A stretch of DNA of 64,000 nt. It comes from Capitulum mitella (taxonomy: Eukaryota; Arthropoda; Thecostraca; Pollicipedomorpha; Pollicipedidae). The notes beneath the pieces were generated by a model that worked only from the letters and a program-made list of their open reading frames with translations, did not search any database and had not been told where the DNA came from. Of this stretch, positions 48,244-61,020 are shown in pieces. A program made the translations under genes and the position numbers. Within the stretch, counting starts at the first letter, position 1. The number at the start of each line of letters is the position of its first letter. The stretch is taken from the NCBI GenBank assembly GCA_030062745.1, contig CP099842.1, forward strand, positions 11,253,595 to 11,317,594, in the 5' to 3' direction.

Positions 48244-48353
48244 CCCGCTATCCACACTGTTAGTTTTCTTCTTCTGTTTCTTCTTTTTCTTTTTCACCCG
48301 CCTAACCTTGCCGTCCTCCCCGGGCGAACCTTGGTGCTCCGGCTCGGCGTCAC
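48244..48353 (-). CDS. CaaX-ending disordered protein, lysine-rich exon
   Basis: 110 nt between acceptor TTGTTTCAG (ending at 48354) and donor GTATGT (starting at 48243). It encodes about 36 residues: GDAEPEHQGSPGEDGK, then a dense basic run of VRRVKKKKKKQKKK, then TNSVDSG. The basic patch could act as a nuclear-localisation or membrane-phospholipid-binding segment, which would suit a prenylated protein. An ATG at 48435 is in frame through the intron, so a shorter transcript that starts here is possible but unsupported. Confidence 0.75.
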
Positions 48354-48999
48354 CTGAAACAACATGGCATGACGTCATTGGAACGGCGCCGGCCGCGTCA
48401 GCGCGTCCCTCCACAGCTGCGGATCCGGCGGACAACAGCCACGTCTCCTCGCGGCGCCGGTAAGCGACGACAACCGGTCAGACCACGCCCGTGTGGGTCA
48501 TTACAGTTTTATGCACGACAGCAAAGCAGATTCCATGCATCGTGCACGTTCACAGCACGAGTACAAGTTACTCAGTAATGTGCAAGCAATGTCGCAGCAG
48601 AAAGATAATAAACGCTCACACATAAAACAAATAATGCGATCATTTTCACGTTACACCCACTGACCCTCTGCGAATCGAGAAAGATTTAGAGCCAGCGCAT
48701 ATCGTGACAAAATTTCAGGTTGGTCCCTGGCTTAGTTTGAAATGCACGTTTTAACGTTTGATATTGCGGACAAACATAAATGCATATTCGCGTATGGTCC
48801 CAAGGTCTGCATAAACGTGTTGCCCACAATCCTGAGTCAGGATTCCTGGCACTCATACAGTGGGAATGACGGATCAAGTTTAGGCTACGTCGTGATTAAC
48901 TGATTCTCAATCGCCAACTGCAGCACAAGCAGACAGCCAAAAAAAAACGATGAAACCAGCTAACCACAACAAAAAGCGGAGCCTTGCCGTCCCTACCTC

Positions 49000-49700
49000 A
49001 GCGGAATCCAACCGACGCCAACAGGGCACAGAAACACCGCAGACGACCGCGCGTCTCCCCACAACCTCGCACCTCAGAAGCCACAGAACGTCGCAGCAGC
49101 GCGGCACGGCGGACGCGGTGGGCCGGTCGGCGCCAAACTCCGCTGTCGGCCGGAACTCCGATACGGCGGCCGGCGGCGGCCAGCGGCGGCCGGGGGCTAA
49201 TATTGGCTCGGCCGGCCGGCCGGCAGCTGGCAGCTGGAGCCGGCGGCCGGCCGCTGCCGCCAACAGGCCGCCCACGCCGCCGACAGGGACCAGGGGCGCA
49301 ACCGCGCAGCGCGCGACCCTGACGGCCAGGCGGCCCGGCGGGGCCTCCAGCGGAGACAGCGGACGGCAGCGGGTGGTGAGGACAGCGGCTGGACCAGGCT
49401 CATCTACAGGCCCCTGACGGTATGAATACAAGCATGCAGCGGACCGCGGGTCGGCCGACCGGCCGCGCTACGCGGAGCGACGCTTCCAGTCCGACCATCT
49501 CCGGGCGGTCAGACTCCGTCGGCTCGGCTCGTCCTTCCACGGCACGTCGGCCGGAGCCGGAGCCATCTCAAGCTGCCGCCACCGGACAAACTGCGCCGCC
49601 TTCGCTCCGTCCCTGACCGCGCCGACCGCCGGCTGCACTCAGCTGATGGCGCAGCGCGCGGGCCGCGGCCCCAGCCTCACACGGCGGGACACGTCCGTGC
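49000..49700. promoter_or_regulatory. CpG-dense island
   Basis: 700 bp of GGCCGG-rich, CpG-dense sequence, including a run of GGCCGGCCGG words at 49207-49250, between AT-rich flanks. Frames of 155 codons (plus) and 174 codons (minus) overlap across it and neither has a recognisable domain. A candidate internal promoter of the surrounding minus-strand gene. Confidence 0.3.
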
Positions 49701-52466
49701 CACGTGACGAGACCGACTCGTCCGTCAGGGGCGCGTGACAGAAACAGGTGCCGCCAGCCTCGGCAGGCCAGCTTTCTTCCACGTCACAGGCGACGCTTTT
49801 GCCGGCCAAACGGCGCCGCAGCCGTCCCAACTCGAGCGAAGGTGCTCTGGGCCAAATCGCACGACCTGGTTTTGACGAGGTTAGATGTGCGCGCCGAATG
49901 AAGCGGTGAGCTGCACACATAATGCCATCCGACTCGCAGGGCGGCCATTGCGTGAGCAAAGGTGAGCAAGAACTGGATGGGCCCGTTAAAAAGTAACAAC
50001 TTCGTGAAAATACGCTGTGATATATACCATTACCATCCATCGACATCATTTCAAGAACGTCATGCACTTGACGTTGACACGTTGTCCAGTAATGATATTA
50101 TATAATACAGGGAGTAGCTTAGAAATGCAACTGGTGCTAACACGTTGTCCGCTTATAGCGATATGACTGGAGAGGGACCAGAACAGCTTTAACACACGAA
50201 TCCGCAGCTGAGAAATCTGTCTGGATGTTTTTCCATGTCGTGAAGACCATGTTGTTCGAACATTGGAGCCATGGATTTTGCCTGACGCTATTGGAATTTA
50301 GGTAGCACGACGTTGGGAAGACACGAGCTTAAGGTTAAGAGGTTGGAGAAACACGAGCTCGGGATAACGTGAGACCAAGCCCGAAGAAATCAGACATCAA
50401 ATATACGAATCGTCTCCTAAAGTAACGAATTAGCCTGCGGAGTGGACATAGCAGAACACGTAGCCTTAGTCTGGCATATCTCGAGGAATTCCGCCGTCAA
50501 GGCAAAGCGGTCAGCTGCCCGGCAAGAGCACGCGGCGTTTTCAGAACATTTCGCAGGTTGAGTCGGCACGTCACAGTGAGATGTTCCGCACGAAAAGTAC
50601 AGATTAGGATCTCCTCGCTAGATGTCACTAGTGACCCGAACGCCAGATACGCATTGCGGTAGGTCGAAGCCGCCAACATTTGGCCGTCGCGGGTGAGATG
50701 GGTGCATTACGTAACTTTGGGCTAGCAACAGGTCTATTGACCGTGATCCAAGCTGGATGCAGTGCCTTCGTCAACGACCAACGACCGCCACGACCTTGCC
50801 AGCAAATCCATATTGATGACATGGGAAACTATTTTGGCCCCACTGTTCTTATCCTGATGTCTGTTTTGACGCTGCAGGAAAGGCGTGTTTTCCCACGAAA
50901 CAACTAGTTCTTCCTCGGGAATGCTTTTACGAGATAAAAACCTTGAAAATTATCAGCCTCTGTTCCTCTTTCATATGGCAACGTTGCGTAACGTTTCGCC
51001 AAACCTCCACCCTGCCCAATGCACCGCTCGTCACACATTGGCTTCCCAGCTCCTCCAACGTTAGATTATTTATGGGCGACCCCTAACAAAATTGCATCAG
51101 GCGAACGTCAGCGGAAAATGCCGAAACCACAGCTGGCAACACGGCAATATGCGTAACAATGAACGATAAGAACTGGTCGCGTTGCGTCGCACCAGGTTGC
51201 GGAAAGGCAGTTGATCATGTGGAAAACAATATGGCATACGTGCAAAGGAAAATCCAAAATAGATTTTACAGCCATTGTCTTCCTTTTCACATATTTGGGC
51301 ATGAAGTACAATGAAGATGACGCGAAACGCCACCTACTTCCGTCGTCCGAAATACCAATGCCCAGGGCGCTCAGGTTTCCCGTTCTGGAGGCGCCTATCA
51401 TCTGTATCGGGGGCCCCAGCCACGTCCTTCGGTGACGTCAAAGGTCTGGCTCATCTCAGAGTGGCGGTCTCACACGCCTTCTGTTTATGGAGGGCCGTGC
51501 CTGGCTTCAAACCGGTATGATACGGGAATGCAAGTCGGATGCTTACCATGTATCAATGTCTGAATCTTAAACGTACGTGTATCGACGCTCGCAAGAGGGT
51601 GGGTGTTACAAGTGTTGGCTGGCACTGCGTAACAGTGCTTTTAAAGGATTAAAGGGACACTGTCAGATAAATAGTGGATAAAAATTAGAACCTGGTCATC
51701 CGGGCAGCCCATCCCTTGTAACCGAGGCTTACGAACACCAGTCCTGGACAGTTGGTCAGCGAATTTTCTTAGCCGAGAAAGATCTCTGCATAACGAAACA
51801 TATTAACAAGGAAGTTACGAAACATTCATAGTCCAGTTGCGAGACACGGGCCATGATTAAAACAAACTTTCCGCTGTCTGTTATGGGAGTCGACGAGGAC
51901 TTTTGGAGCAAGCCGAATTCTTCTTGCGACAAAGCCAAGTTCTGTTCAGCGGGATCAAGGGACTTTCTACACATTACGTAATCCTTGAGTCTGATTACGC
52001 CTGCTGTTGTGAAATACGCCACTGACACAAAAACTAGCACTTGCGTGTCGCTTTCATCTTGATCCTCACAACGTGGGCATCAAAGTACGCTTTAGATGCA
52101 CTTCTTAGGGACGAGAGCCGTCAAATGTTTAGAATCAACAATGATTACATCAGTCGCAGTACAGTTCAGATATGGCGAAAGTGTTTTCACCCCAAATGCA
52201 ATCTTCGTTGCACCCTCTGTCAACTGCCAGCTCATGCTGCTGCATTTGTCCATTAGCTAAACAAATGTGGTCATACACCCTCCCAATGACCCTAGAATTA
52301 CCGGAAGAGATATCAGTTCCGACCGTGGTTCTGAGAAGCCGGCGCTGGAGGCGTCGAGCCCGCTGACCGTCGTGCAGGGGCCGCCCGTTTGCAGTCGACA
52401 CCGGTCCGCTCAATAACGGTACCGATGTCGACCAATGCACACTAGGGACCCTTCCGCATCACAACA

Positions 52467-52722
52467 GGCGCAGACCTGGGGACCCTTCACACAGGACGCA
52501 GACCTCAGGTCCTTCCCTCCACACAGGACTCAGACCTGGGGTCCTTCCCTTCACACAGGACTCAGACCTGGGGTCCTTCCCTCCACACATGATTCAGACC
52601 TGGGGTCCTTCCCTTCACACAGGACTCAGACCTGGGGTCCTTCCCTTCAAACAGGACGCAGACCTCAGGTCCTTCCCTCCACACAGGACTCAGACCTGGG
52701 GTCCTTCCCTTCACACAGACCT
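52467..52722. repeat. 32-bp minisatellite
   Basis: CAGACCT(G/C)(G/A)GGTCCTTCCCT recurs at 52499, 52531, 52563, 52595, 52627, 52659 and 52691, exactly 32 bp apart, with a first unit at 52471 (28 bp). Units of two types (CTGGGG and CTCAGG) are interspersed. 32 is not a multiple of three, so repeated frames on the plus strand are by-products. Confidence 0.95.
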
Positions 52723-55700
52723 AGGCCCGAGTTTTACCCACCGCGAGCCACTTGATCGGCCCGCACACGCCTGTCGCCATCGGTGCCGGCACCCCCCTCC
52801 CCCCAGACAGTAATCTGAGCATGTGTCCGCGCCGCCGAAAGGTCGGCGCTCACTCGTCGTTCCCGCCGCCTGCTGCGGGCGACGGGGCGTCGCGGACGGC
52901 GCAGATCCCGCCACACGACGACTGGGCGCCGGGAGCCGGCAGGGTTTTTACCGAGCTCACGCCAGGGAGCGTTCCGAGTCGGCGGAAATAGTGACGAGAT
53001 CATCCCGCGCAGGTGTCGTGCGGTTTCAGCGGCCCGCGTCGAATGCACGTGTTCTGTCGTGTTCCAATTGGTGCGCGCCTGATTACCGGGGGACCCCTGC
53101 GCGGCTTCGTGGTTCGCGAGAACATCACGGAAGCTCACCGCCCGCCGAGACGGTCTCAGGAAAAACAAACGCAAAAAGATGGAAATCCGTATTTTACGAG
53201 CGCATATGCATGGTTAAATTACACCACCTGCAAATCAGGCTTGGTGATAAGATTGGGAAATCCAGCAGGCGCGCACCACGCGGGTCCGCTGCTGTGCGCA
53301 ATGTTGAATATGCAACGCATCAGCGGCGTTGCGGTGGTCTGATACGAACATGCGGCCACCGTAACGGGACGGACTGTTGCAAGGCCTGACTATAAAGGGG
53401 CTCCGCTGCCTCGTCGTTCACATAACTTGCAGTCCGAAAAGTTAACGAATTAACTGAAGTTCCGAAATGTTGAGCGGAGCGCGGCTGTGCGCCCGGGGTG
53501 ACATTTCTGACAACTTTGTCCAGACCAATGCAAATTATCACATCGCAAATGACTCTCGTTAAGTGAGACTTGTTATCATAAAAGCAATGTCGCGAACCCG
53601 ATATTTTGTAGATGATTCGCTACCTGGCTACAGAAGTGTTTTGTCCACACACCGCGGAGGAAATAAACGTAACTTAACAGCAATACGGGAAATTGCATGG
53701 CATTTATTTACGACGTAGCACATAAGTATTTCCGACTAAGCTCCCGCCCTGGAAATCAAAGAAACATTACCCGAAGAATGGGTTTATGTCATTCCTAGCA
53801 CTTAATACTTCATCATAGCATTTGCTGACGAACGACGATGACAGCAGTTTCCGCCTCTGAACTTTGTTTACTTTACGCTGCGTCACAGGCATTGTTTTGT
53901 GAATATCTCACAGCTTCAATATTGTGCTGTGCTGTGCTGTGAATATTTCACGAGGGCACTTGCTTCATTGTTTCTCCGACAAGATGCCACGAACTGAGCA
54001 GGCCTCGGCCGCTGGACCGGCACCGGCTCGGCTCTAGTCAGTGCCGGCAGTCTAATGGATTGGCCCGTGCGCCGGCGGCCGGCCGCACTCTCGACGATTA
54101 CACCGACAGCCCGGACCAACGGGCCGCGCGGCCAGCGCCTTCTCAGGCCCGGCCCATGCCTCATCGCCAACAGCCCCAGGCCATTAAAGCAGCTCGGACT
54201 GCGTCTTCCTCGGCCGCGGGAAAAATCGACGAGGACGGGGAACCGGAAGCGCGCTTCCGGCGCCGTCGTCGGCCGGCCGCCGCCGGGCACGGGACCAGGC
54301 ACTGGCAGCGAGAGGGTGCTGATCAGTCCCAGGAGGCTGTCCTGGTCCCTTCAACAGGTGTCCCGTCTACACTGCCCTGTGCGCCCGGAGCAGCAGTCTT
54401 TTCCGGTGTCCGAGTCCCTGCAGTGATGGCAGCCAAGGCCCAGTCATCCTCTGGTTCAGCAGTTCAGAAGTTCCGGACTCAGCGGCTGGAGGCCTGGCAA
54501 CTTCCCCATTGACCAACGGCATCATGATCTATGGTCGACATGGTCCAAGGGCCATGCACGAGGCCCTGCGATGGCTACGGCCGGCTGGTCTGCTGGTCTG
54601 CTGGTCTGCTGGTGCGCTGGCCTCTTGGTTCAGGCCGCAGAACGGTTCCGATTCTCCAGATCGGCGCATCGTCGTCGCAGACGTTCGATGGCCGCCATCG
54701 CCCAGCGGGGGGGGGGGGAGGAGGGAGGGGGCAGAGAAGCAGGAGGAGGGCCTCCCGCTGCCAGTGACAGGGAGGAGCCTCTCCCGCCGCCGCCGGCGCC
54801 GCGCTGACGGTAACGACGTGCGACAAGGGACAAGTGGAAGCCCGTTGCGGCCATCCCCACGCTGGGCGGCCGACCGGCGCTCGCTGGGAGACGGAGCAAA
54901 CAGTCGGCACTGTTTGGCGTGCCCACACACGCTGCAGGAGGCGCAGACTCATGGAACAGCGGAAACTCTACCCCATCCTCTTTATCTCCCACTCTTTCTC
55001 CCTCCCAGTCCTGACCGGCCGAACTGTCTTCCGAGAGCAACCAAGGCGATGGACCAGCTTGGGCCGAGCAGCACACAACAGCCCGTACAACGAGATCCGT
55101 CTCAACTTTGGGTGAATCATACGCGTAAATGAATCGTAGTTGGCTCTTAGCAATAAATCTGAAGTAACTGTTGCTGTGCAAGGACACGGAGATGATGCAA
55201 AAAATCGGGAAAAGTGGAGACTATGGCGCCCCAGACCTCCTCCCCCTTCACGTTCCTTTACCCAAAGCTTCCGATCCGTGCAGAATATAGTGTATGACAC
55301 GTTAGGCCCTTGCAGTGGGGCCGTTATGCCTGATAAGAAGCGGTGCTCGGCCTAACGGTTGCACGTGGCACACTTCATACGGTCCCGGCCCGGGCCGGGC
55401 TCAGATGGCCGGCTGGTAAACTGTGCTTGACACATCTGACTCCGAGTGGCAAACAGGATGCCACACCATCAGCCCCGCAGCGTTAATGACGAGCAACTCT
55501 CAGCGGCCCGCGGCTCGGCGCCGCGCGGCTGCCGCGCGTGCACCACGTGCGCCACGTGCGCCCCGTGGCCCGGGAGCCGCGGCGGCGTGCTGAGCGCGTC
55601 TCCAAAGAGCGTCGCGACGGCGCCGGCCGGAGCGGCGCGGCGCGGCCGCCGTAAACAGAGCGGCCGTCTGGCCGGGCCGGGGTCCAGCGACTGTGACCAG

Positions 55701-57879
55701 TCGGGCCGCCGGTCACCCTGGGCCGGACGCGACGCAGGGCGGCCCGCTGGCCGGCCGGGCCGCGTCAATGGTCGCGGTGTTTACCGAGCTCCGGACTGGT
55801 CTGGGCCAACAGGAGCTGGTGTATCTTCCGGGAGGAGTTCTTCTGCCCCGGACGATGGAACTTGGCGACTTCAGCGCGTGTGGCTTTTATTCCTTACTGA
55901 TTCAACAGATCGTTCCGTTTCTATGGAGTAATCAAATCCTGTGCTGCAGAGGGCTTGTGTTTACACTACAACATCACGCCAGACCCGGTGCCCTAATCGC
56001 AGTCTTTGCAATCATGAATGGCTTCAGAAAAATAACTGATAAGAAACATGGCATCTCTCGTATGCATCCCCAGTAACGGCCACAGGCACCCGGCCGCGAA
56101 ATGACCCAAATCAGAGCTGCTCAACATTCCGGTCCGTTGCCGCTGGCGTCCCCCGCGGCATCTCGGGGCCCCTACGCGGGGGTGCGGTCTGGCAGCGACC
56201 GGCCGCTGTCACCGTACGGTCCGGCCCCATCTGCTGACGCGACAGCCTGCGACTGCGGCTCAAACGAGGCGCGACATCGCGGTACCGCCGGCGGCAGCGG
56301 CGGGACCTCCGGGCCTCTCCCGCGATCAATGGGAGGCGGCCGGCCGCCGTCCCCCGGCTGTTGCCGAGCGCCGTCTATTCTCGTCCGCCGCACATCACGA
56401 GACCGCGCCGCTCGCCGGCACGTCACCGTGACGTCAGCGGCGCGCCCATGACGTCAGGGCGGCTGGCGTGACGCGGCGACCGCCGCCGCCGCGTCCGGCG
56501 CGGACGACGACCGGGGGGCGACTGTTCGCGGGCGCGAGCCGGCGGCGGCCCACGCGACTCGCCCACGTAAAGGCCGACCGATTTCGGGAGAGTGACAGGT
56601 GCGGACGACCGACAGGCTTTTACGAGCGCTCGCCTGGTCCGGATGCGATGAAGCCGGCGAATATTACCGAGAAGTCGTTGGAAGAGGCTATTCCTGGCCC
56701 ACATGAGCTCGGCGCCAGTGAGGTCGGGACGCGAGTGGGGTGTCTCTGGATTCCCGCCCAGATTGACCCCGAGGAGGTGAAAGGCTTCCGTTAAAATGTG
56801 GATGGCTTTAGCTAATTATTAGCAACAAAAATCGCTGCCGTCGTGGCCTCTTTCAGCATGTTTTAATTTCGAAAACTGACACGTGTTGTTCATAGTCTAC
56901 GCAACAACATAACGGCGTGCAAGAGCTTACGCAAGACGAAATCACCACACGTCAAGTCTTAGGAGGGGAGTTTTTCCGGAACATAACTCAAAACGATGCC
57001 TAGTTATCTGTTAAACCAGCCAATGCTTTACAGAATGAATCCCCATCGCCTTCGCCAATAACATCAGCAGCGCGATGGCAACAAATCGTCGAAACGGCAC
57101 ATTTGGTGCCACTCAGCCTGCTGCCAAGCGGAGCCAGGTGTCGGAGGGCCTGCTCTCTAATCTGCCCCGGGCCGCCGGCGGGCCGACAGTAGTTCCGACC
57201 TCGCCAGCCGGCACCCGTCAGAGCCGCGCGGAAACGGACAGCACGACCGGCGCGCCCGCTCTCGCCCTGACGAGACGCACAGTGAATATCAGATGCCATT
57301 TGCCGCCGCATCGGCGCGATCCGCCTGGCGACGGGCAAGGACAAAAGCGGTGACCCAGCCCTCGCCGTCACCGGCAGCCAGCCACGCCGCCCGGCCGGTG
57401 TTCCGGCAGCGAAATCGGCCCATCTCGGCCGGCAGCCTCCCGCGCGGCGACAGCAGGGCGCAAGGAGCAGCGGGCCGGAGAATTCGCTGAACAGCAGGCA
57501 CCGCGCCAGAGCTGATTGCCGTCACCAGGGCGACCGTGCAGACGGACTGTGCACCATGCAGCGTCGCACGTCTCACGCCAGCGTCAGCGTCCACCGAGCG
57601 AGCGAGAGACCCAGCCAAGTCCCGATATTTTAAACAGAGCGGTGCTGTCGGCGCCGGAGTTATCCCGAAAAGCGCCAGCGCGTTTTTTCCTCAGCGTGCC
57701 AGCACCAAACACCCACAACCACAGACCACCCTAGGCCTGGCTTTGACCCGCCGGCCGGCGCGTCGATAAATATACGGAATATCCGACCGCGAAACACTCC
57801 CTGGCTGTCACCGACTCCACCGGGGAAGGGGAGAGGGGTCCGAGGCGCGCGTTCCGTCGCGCCGGGGGCGTCCGCTCAC

Positions 57880-58042
57880 CGTGCTCTTGTCCGGAGCTGT
57901 TGTGAAGGCCCGGAGGGGTGGGCGTGCGCGGTCGGGAGCCGCCGCCGCTGGTGGCCGGCGCCGAGTTGGAGTCGGAGAGCGGCGAGCCGGGCCGATCGGG
58001 CCGCTCGACCGACGGACTGGCGCGATCCTCGTCTGTCGGCTC
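57880..58042 (-). CDS. CaaX-ending disordered protein, upstream exon
   Basis: 163 nt between acceptor CGTGTTTGCAG (ending at 58043) and donor GTGAGC (starting at 57879). It encodes 54 residues beginning EPTDEDRASPSVERPDRPGS and including SDSNSAPATSGGG and RPRTPTPPG, then HNSSGQEH. The composition is Ser/Pro-rich and disordered, with RTPTPP-type sites suited to proline-directed kinases. The frame is open in both directions, but the splice sites and the phase match to exon B define the limits. The preceding exon must end on a codon boundary and was not found. Confidence 0.7.
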
Positions 58043-58069
58043 CTGCAAACACGGCCGGGGTGAGTCCAC

Positions 58070-58257
58070 CTGGGACACAGGTCACGCCAGGTCACACGGT
58101 CACAGGGCAGGCCGGGACACGCCAGGTCACACACGGTCACAGGGCAGGCCGGGACACGCCAGGTCACACACGGACACAGGGCAGGCTGGAACACACCAGG
58201 CCACACACGGTCACAGGGCAGGCCGGGACACACCAGGCCACACATTGACACAGGGCA
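58070..58257. repeat. 35-37 bp minisatellite
   Basis: CCAGGTCACACACGGTCACA followed by GGGCAGGCCGGGACACG, about five copies (58086, 58121, 58158, 58195, 58232). It begins 28 bp upstream of the acceptor region of the exon at 57880-58042, so it lies in that gene's intron. Confidence 0.93.
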
Positions 58258-59403
58258 TAAGGGTGTTGCTGAGAGTGGTACTGACTGACCTGGGATGGAT
58301 TGACCAGGCAGGTCGTTCCCAATGGGTGTGGCAACGGTCGCGACAGAAAGTGCCGTTTTGTTGCAGGGTCCGCTGGGCTATTCGCGAACATGGAATTTGG
58401 GGCGGTTGTGCATATTCACACGGCACGAACATGGACCGCATCACGGAGTCGGTTGAGACGGAGCGGCAAAAGTCCTCGAGGCCAACGGCCGCATCAGTCA
58501 AAACCGGAAACACTGACTGCGCAAAGTTATGTCTGCCAGCTTGTCTACGCACGGGCAAGTTGAAAACTCCCGACGCACAGCACGTCAGCCAGTCAAATCA
58601 CTAACGTTACGCCTGCAGAAACGGCAGCGAGGGCTCTGCAAATCTACACGATCTGGTATTTCCGTCTGACTGATGATGATGATCAGTCCGATTATTTTCA
58701 AGCTAAGGACGCCAGCTTCCCCCGGTCCAGGGTTCGGAAGCTGGCCGCACCACGAAGCGTGGCTGCTGTCGCAAGCTCGCGCCAGGTTTCCCTTCGCTTT
58801 CGCCAGCACTGTCACCACGACTCGTCCTGGGTAGCACCAGCCTGTATGTGAGCAGGGGCCAGTATACCCGTGCACCAGAGGCAGGCGCAATCTCGTTCTT
58901 CAGCTCCGTCAAATGGAGCCAGATAGCATGATCCACGGGGGTTTTACGGGCCGAGGCGCGGACCTGAGACACCGAACGAGGAAAAGATGGCAGACTGTTG
59001 CGCTAAGTGGTCCATGTCATGCTGACACTTGCCAAAGATAAATGGACTCCCACCGACTTCCAGAGTGAGCTTTTAAGAGTGAATGGGGTATTAAAACCAA
59101 GGAAGTTACACAGAATAGGGTCTTACCTGTCCGCTTTAACTTTCCTCGGCTATCTGTTCTGGAGCAAGGATTTAATCAATGCGATGTACCTATTCTCTCC
59201 TGCCTTTCAGTCGACCGGGAAATGGCAACACTGACTCGAAATCTTTCTTGTTTCTGCGCATTGCAAAACACCGGGCCGTTCTTTGATTCGGTTTAGCATA
59301 CTGGATCCATATTCGCGTCAGACTGAGCTACATTTTAAATCCGTTCCGTTTCAGACTGCGTCTTTGGGCTGATGTGACGGTGCTTAGCTGGGGTGCCGAC
59401 TGC
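58258..59403. other. no gene recognised
   Basis: Mixed sequence, presumably intron or upstream region of the minus-strand gene. Frames up to 115 codons show no known motif and no exon with matching phase was identified. Confidence 0.35.
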
Positions 59404-59552
59404 CTGGACCAGACCAGGCCGGACCAACCAGGCCAGGTGGACCGGACTGAGCCGGGTGGGCCGGACCAGGTGGGCCAGACCAGGTCGTACCGACCAGGCC
59501 GGACTGGCCGGGCCGGGCGGACCGGTTTGGCCCGGCCCGGCTCAGTCCCGGC
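59404..59552. repeat. degenerate GGACCAGGCC repeat
   Basis: Imperfect short units (GGACCAGACCAGGCC, GGACCGGACTGAGCC, GGGCCGGACCAGGTG and the like) fill about 150 bp. No regular longer period. Confidence 0.7.
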
Positions 59553-60553
59553 TAATTGGGACTCGACTCCAGACGGCGGAAATCCCGAGCATCCAGGGGA
59601 AATTACCCCGTGCTCACTTCTGTCCGTCGGCCCGTCACCAATCGAGCTCAGCTGAACAGCCGGGGATTTTCAGGACACGGCGCCACCGCCCGAGGGGCAT
59701 GCTATGAATAGGGATGAGACTGGGACTTTAGGCGCAGGATAAGACAGCCGAGAGCTCAGCAATTCGGAAAAACTTAATGCTTATCTGCTGACAAGCACAG
59801 CTGTAGGCTACTGCTATACATCAAAACGTCTCACACCGTGATCAAGGAACTATGCCTTGATCATGAGAATCTGTACACCATACACAAGGTGTTCCGCAAA
59901 AGAATGGGTACGGCATCTTATTCGGCCGTTTCTAGAACTAAAACTAAGGGTTACTAAATAAACCATGAACAGGAAGTGTCCGGTCGTGCGCTCTTTCCGG
60001 GACTTGCTGTCTTGATGAATGAGGCAGACTGGGGCCTGGGATGAGATCATGCCAGCGTATTTAGCCCCGTCAGTTGACGAACTCATCAGTCTTTAGCCCC
60101 GGTCCCCGCTGGAGTGGAGAGCGGAGCTCTAGCTCTCGGCGCACCACGGACGTCGTGCTGGAGGACGGCCGCCGTCGTCTCCCCATGAGGGCCCTCCAGC
60201 CAGCCCAGCGCAACTTCCCGCGGGAAATACCTCGGCCCGGGGACAGCGGCGGCTGGCTCGGCTTCCGGACAGGACGACATGTTGCGCAACACGACGTACC
60301 CGAGCCCGGCTGGCTCGCAGCCACCGATAATAAACCGGAACGGACGATAAATGATCGCGCACCACTGCCGAGTTGCCCTCGACGCGGGCATTTATCCATC
60401 AGTCGGCGAAAACCCCCGGCGACTTATCCGTGCCGGTACGGACAAATTGTTTCCACTGCTGGCAATCTTTCTCGGCCGCTTGACAAATCACGCATTTATC
60501 TCCTCTTTGAAAACCAGATCTCACGTATTCCGAACGTTGACAGAGCTGCGTTT

Positions 60554-60727
60554 CGTTTGCAACAACAGAACAGCCTGTTGCGCAATACGACAAAACGCAA
60601 CCCTTTCCCGGGAGCGACTATTGCAGTAAGGAGCAGTACTCGTTTGCAACAACAGAACAGCTTGCTGTGCAATATGACAAAGCGCATCCCCTTCCCGGGA
60701 GAGACTACTGCAGTATGAAGCAGTACT
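60554..60727. repeat. 87-bp tandem duplication
   Basis: 60554-60640 and 60641-60727 are two copies, each starting CGTTTGCAACAACAGAACAG and containing CCTTCCCGGGAG or CTTTCCCGGGAG and GAGCAGTACT or AAGCAGTACT. They differ at about one base in nine. 59553-60553 shows no supported gene. Confidence 0.88.
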
Positions 60728-60978
60728 CGTCGAAAAACCTATCAGTTTGAAAGCAGTACGTGGTGAACACACTGTTCAATACCATTAAACGTTTACGCGC
60801 TGGACGAAGTTAAGTTCCCTGCGTGCTCCATGGGAAATGACCCAAGAGTTTGCTTACCAAAGGCATGACTCATGTCGCTGTCCAAATCATTTTACGACAA
60901 TGTCGTTGCATTCCGGTCGCTTGTAAGACTGGCCCAGGCCGAAGTCGGTGGACGGGATTGTCGGTCGGGACGGTTGGA

Positions 60979-61020
60979 TGACCCGGTACCCGGTACCCGG
61001 TACCCGGTGCCCGGTACCGA
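60979..61020. repeat. (CCGGTAC)n heptamer repeat
   Basis: Five head-to-tail copies of CCGGTAC, one with a T-to-G change. Confidence 0.9.

Larger units (their letters stand above)
48354..57879 (-). other. 9.5-kb intron with a chain of GC-rich islands
   Basis: Bounded by the donor at 57879 and the acceptor at 48354. CpG-dense islands at about 49000-49700, 52800-53050, 54000-54930, 55380-55780, 56110-56680 and 57100-57560 alternate with AT-rich stretches, including 50000-52400 and 53400-53990, where nothing was recognised. Long frames in the islands are open on both strands and look like composition artefacts. Alternative promoters or first exons could lie here. Confidence 0.5.
45239..58042 (-). 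other. partial gene: long disordered protein ending in a CaaX-like box
   Basis: Three exons join in phase on the minus strand: A 58042-57880 (163 nt), B 48353-48244 (110 nt) and C 47398-45239 (2160 nt with stop). Exon A ends with one base (G) of a codon, B supplies GT (Gly) and ends on a boundary, and C starts on a boundary. Introns are 9.5 kb and 0.85 kb. All donors (GTGAGC, GTATGT) and acceptors (TTTGCAG, TTGTTTCAG, CTGGCAG) follow the rule. Exon A opens at an acceptor, so at least one more 5' exon exists. About 810 residues are visible, nearly all of low-complexity, charged, Pro/Ser-rich type. I do not recognise the family. Confidence 0.72.

Noticed and set aside
48907-49431. 174-codon minus-strand and 155-codon plus-strand frames
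   Set aside because: Mutually overlapping frames in a CpG-dense island, with no recognisable domain or exon boundaries.
51756-52440. Two minus-strand frames of about 95 codons
   Set aside because: They look protein-like in places but no family motif, splice site or codon bias supports them.
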